DNA of 64,000 bases. It comes from Sphingobacterium sp. N143. GTDB taxonomy: Bacteria; Bacteroidota; Bacteroidia; Sphingobacteriales; Sphingobacteriaceae. The stretch's first letter is position 1; each line of letters opens with the position of its first letter. Positions 63,096 through 64,000 of the stretch are shown here, piece after piece. The notes beneath the pieces are model-generated. The model did no database searches. It was not told the origin of the DNA and saw only the letters and a program-made list of their open reading frames with translations. Location: positions 124,001 through 188,000 of the forward strand of contig NZ_JACAIS010000006.1 in NCBI RefSeq assembly GCF_030325625.1, written 5' to 3'. Made by a program: the position numbers and the translations under genes.

Positions 63096-64000
63096 ATGGA
63101 GAATACATTTCGCTTTCATTCCCTTTCGGAGTTCCACAGTTTTTGCGGGCTGCCCCAACCAGCGCATCCCTTGATCAGTTTGGTTGATTATAGTCAAGTG
63201 CACTATCCCATTAATGACAGCAAATTAAGTTGGATACAGCATTTTTATTCGATCGGTTTAAAGCGAAATGTAAATGCCAGGTTCAATTATGGACAGCAAC
63301 AATATGACTTTGATTCGGGTGTACTAACTTTTATATCACCATTACAATTCCTGAAAGTAGAGATTAATCAAGAGGCTCGTGCCCATCCCAGTGGCTGGAT
63401 CCTCTTGATCCATCCCGATTTTTTGTGGAACAGCGAACTGGCGAAGCATATCCATACATACGATTTTTTCCAATATGAAGTCAACGAAGCACTTTTTCTT
63501 TCCGAAAAAGAAGAGGCCGTAATTGTTGATATTCTCCAGAATATCGAAAAGGAATATCAATCCAACATCGACAAGTTTAGCCGCGAACTGATTCTCAAAC
63601 AGATCGAACGGCTGCTCATCTATGCAGAACGATATTACGAACGTCAATTTATCACACGAAAAAAGTCTACCCAAGAGCTGGTGACCCGTTTCGAAAATAT
63701 ACTATCGGCACATTTTAGCTACGACAGCCTGATCACAAAAGGGGTTCCAACCGTAAGCATGCTTGCCCAGCAGCTCAATCTTTCCCCCAACTATCTCGGT
63801 AGCCTACTGCGAATCTATACGCAGCAAAATACCCAGCAGCATATACAACACAAAATGATTGAATATGCCAAATTAAGATTGAGCACGAGTTCTCTATCGA
63901 TCAGCGAAATAGCATACGAGTTGGGATTTGAACACCCGCAGTCATTCAGTAAGGTCTTTAAGAAAAACACGCAACAGAGCCCGGTAGAATTTAGGCAGGC
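63096..64000 (+). CDS. AraC family transcriptional regulator, 3' end cut by window edge
   Basis: The frame opens with ATG at 63096 and has no stop before the window ends, giving at least 301 residues. The N-terminal part (about 1-180) is a sensor domain without a sugar-cupin signature I can name (FHSLSEFHSFCGLPQPAHPL; FNYGQQQYDFDSGVLTFISP). The C-terminal part is the double HTH of AraC regulators: VSMLAQQLNLSPNYLGSLLR, then ISEIAYELGFEHPQSFSKVF and KKNTQQSPVEFRQ, which is nearly complete. Its likely target is the SDR gene or a divergent promoter beyond the window. Confidence 0.92.
   Translation, partial: MENTFRFHSLSEFHSFCGLPQPAHPLISLVDYSQVHYPINDSKLSWIQHFYSIGLKRNVNARFNYGQQQYDFDSGVLTFISPLQFLKVEINQEARAHPSGWILLIHPDFLWNSELAKHIHTYDFFQYEVNEALFLSEKEEAVIVDILQNIEKEYQSNIDKFSRELILKQIERLLIYAERYYERQFITRKKSTQELVTRFENILSAHFSYDSLITKGVPTVSMLAQQLNLSPNYLGSLLRIYTQQNTQQHIQHKMIEYAKLRLSTSSLSISEIAYELGFEHPQSFSKVFKKNTQQSPVEFRQ

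Noticed and set aside
1..64000. CRISPR arrays, IS elements, integrases, tRNA or rRNA genes
   Set aside because: None was seen: no regularly spaced repeats, no transposase or integrase motifs, no cloverleaf with a CCA-type acceptor, and no rRNA-like sequence.

Overview
The window comes from a Bacteroidota chromosome, most likely a Sphingobacteriaceae member close to Sphingobacterium. This is judged from five complete SusC/SusD pairs, a hybrid two-component regulator, FecI/FecR-type sigma/anti-sigma regulation, SusC C-termini ending in aromatic or hydrophobic outer-membrane signatures, and one textbook Bacteroidota promoter (TTTG-N19-TANNTTTG). It is almost entirely polysaccharide utilisation loci (PULs). 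I saw no tRNA, rRNA, CRISPR array, IS element or prophage gene.

Layout. (A) 1-220: start of an ECF sigma factor gene that runs off the left edge. (B) 788-9768: a SusC/SusD pair with no attached enzyme, divergent from a hybrid two-component sensor/regulator (HTCS) of about 1320 residues. (C) 9976-25751: a complete starch/maltodextrin PUL on the minus strand. In transcription order it runs lacI, promoter plus two operators, surface GH13 lipoprotein, susC, susD, susE-like lipoprotein, periplasmic GH13 (SusA-like), beta-phosphoglucomutase, GH65 maltose phosphorylase and an MFS sugar transporter. The logic is: bind and cut starch at the surface, import through SusCD, trim in the periplasm, carry maltose across the inner membrane, then phosphorolyse it to glucose and glucose-1-phosphate, which becomes glucose-6-phosphate. 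(D) 26024-40778: a fucose/uronate-type PUL under an ECF sigma/FecR pair. It has a SusC with an STN signalling domain, SusD, a GH88-GH29 fusion, an SGNH esterase, a second GH29 and an exported Gfo/Idh/MocA oxidoreductase. (E) 40927-43872: a tightly coupled operon of an erythromycin-esterase-like protein and a two-gene ABC transporter. (F) 44093-58903: two SusC/SusD pairs flanking a GH92 alpha-mannosidase, followed by a TPR/LuxR-type membrane regulator. (G) 59205-61870: a plus-strand cassette of small membrane proteins of unknown function, one interrupted by a single-base frameshift. (H) 62174-64000: a short-chain dehydrogenase and the start of an AraC-family regulator that runs off the right edge.

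The items most worth a second look are the GH88-GH29 bifunctional enzyme, the two LacI-type palindromes with centres exactly 100 bp apart just downstream of a canonical promoter, the frameshifted gene inside the unknown membrane cassette, and the esterase/ABC operon. Everything here is read by eye from sequence. Family names rest on motif recognition, and no database search was run.
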